Made by a program: the position numbers and the translations under genes
Assembly (NCBI GenBank): GCA_030679615.1
Contig: JAUXSJ010000019.1
Coordinates: forward strand, 1-5,426
DNA length: 5,426 nucleotides
Direction of reading: 5' to 3'
From: Parachlamydiaceae bacterium
GTDB lineage: Bacteria; Chlamydiota; Chlamydiia; Chlamydiales; Parachlamydiaceae
The notes under the pieces: generated by a model
Database searches by the model: none
Told to the model about the DNA's origin: nothing
The model's input: the letters and a program-made list of their open reading frames with translations, nothing else
Shown: positions 5,151 through 5,426 of the stretch, one piece after another
Numbering within the stretch: position 1 is the first letter of the stretch
Layout: each line of letters starts with the position of its first letter

Positions 5151-5426
5151 GTTTTAGGTCTTGTTTTTTACGAATTTTCTTTTCTCATCTTGTGAATGAT
5201 TTTTCTTTTGATAGGGACTATTTGCAATTAGCTCTATCTTTGGAACTGTTCAATCGTAAGTTCCTAACTGATTATTCCTATTACTTACGGATGACCCTTG
5301 TTTGATAACGAAAAATGATTGTCTTCAAATTTTTCACTAACAGACACGATTCATCCGATAATTTCGAAACAGCGGGTTACCCCTCTGTTTCATCAATTGC
5401 CTTGTAGCAATTGTTATTATCATAGT
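5151..5426 (-). other. omcB upstream region: leader, probable promoter, several dyads
   Basis: No convincing gene is visible in this stretch. A weak promoter candidate on the minus strand is TTGAAC (5253-5248) with TAATTG 17 bases downstream (5230-5225); chlamydial late promoters are often poor matches to consensus. Dyads include 5242-5264 (GGAACT/AGTTCC), 5255-5289 (CGTAAGT/ACTTACG), 5366-5391 (GAAACAG/CTGTTTC with an inner GGG/CCC capped by GTAA on the minus strand) and 5394-5413 (CAATTGC/GCAATTG). At the right edge one minus-strand frame is open to a TAA at 5379-5377 (last residues YKAIDETEG) and could be the tail of an upstream gene, but 15 codons are too few to call. In Chlamydia, omcB is preceded by the small lipoprotein gene omcA; nothing here is recognisable as omcA. 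Confidence 0.45.

Noticed and set aside
5141..5162. Small hairpin AAGAC/GTCTT around the omcB ribosome site
   Set aside because: A five-pair stem with a 12-base loop that only touches the Shine-Dalgarno edge is too weak to claim as a regulatory switch.
5377..5426. Minus-strand open frame ending in TAA at 5379-5377, possibly the tail of an upstream gene
   Set aside because: Only about 15 codons are visible, and the stop falls in the loop of a hairpin; chance cannot be excluded.

Overview
All recognisable genes in this window lie on the minus strand. The window reads as a low-GC chlamydial genome. The deciding gene is a large cysteine-rich envelope protein at the right that matches the chlamydial OmcB / 60 kDa CRP family over most of its length. 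Its different, lengthened N-terminus and the mobile and repeat debris around it suggest an environmental (amoeba-associated, Parachlamydiaceae-like) lineage rather than an animal-pathogenic Chlamydia. The lineage call is inference; the family call is strong.

In order of minus-strand transcription, right to left: (1) 5138-5426 is the omcB leader and upstream region. It has a good Shine-Dalgarno and several dyads, but omcA, the usual upstream partner, is not visible. (2) 3347-5137 is omcB, with a signal sequence, a Cys/Pro-rich N-terminal segment and four DUF11-type domains. (3) 3285-3316 is a perfect 14-bp stem terminator. (4) 3123-3274 is a palindromic, MITE-like intergenic element with perfect 22-bp terminal arms. 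(5) 2784-3074 (96 aa, unknown) and 1092-2777 (561 aa, exported HEAT-repeat protein, GTG start) are six bases apart and look like an operon. (6) 260-1090 is a decayed REP-associated (IS200/IS605-like) tyrosine transposase, inactivated by a stop codon and a one-base frameshift. Imperfect, outward-facing copies of the same three-hairpin module flank it, and the right copy has expanded into further ~56-bp units that run up to the stop codon of the HEAT gene. (7) 1-167 is the N-terminal part of a Maf nucleotide pyrophosphatase, cut by the left edge.

The genes do not form one pathway. omcB is a late envelope structural gene closed by its own terminator, the two-gene HEAT operon is of unknown role, and maf is housekeeping. 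The most noteworthy structure is the mirrored hairpin architecture around the dead transposase, followed by the unusual Cys/Pro-rich OmcB N-terminus and the palindromic intergenic element.
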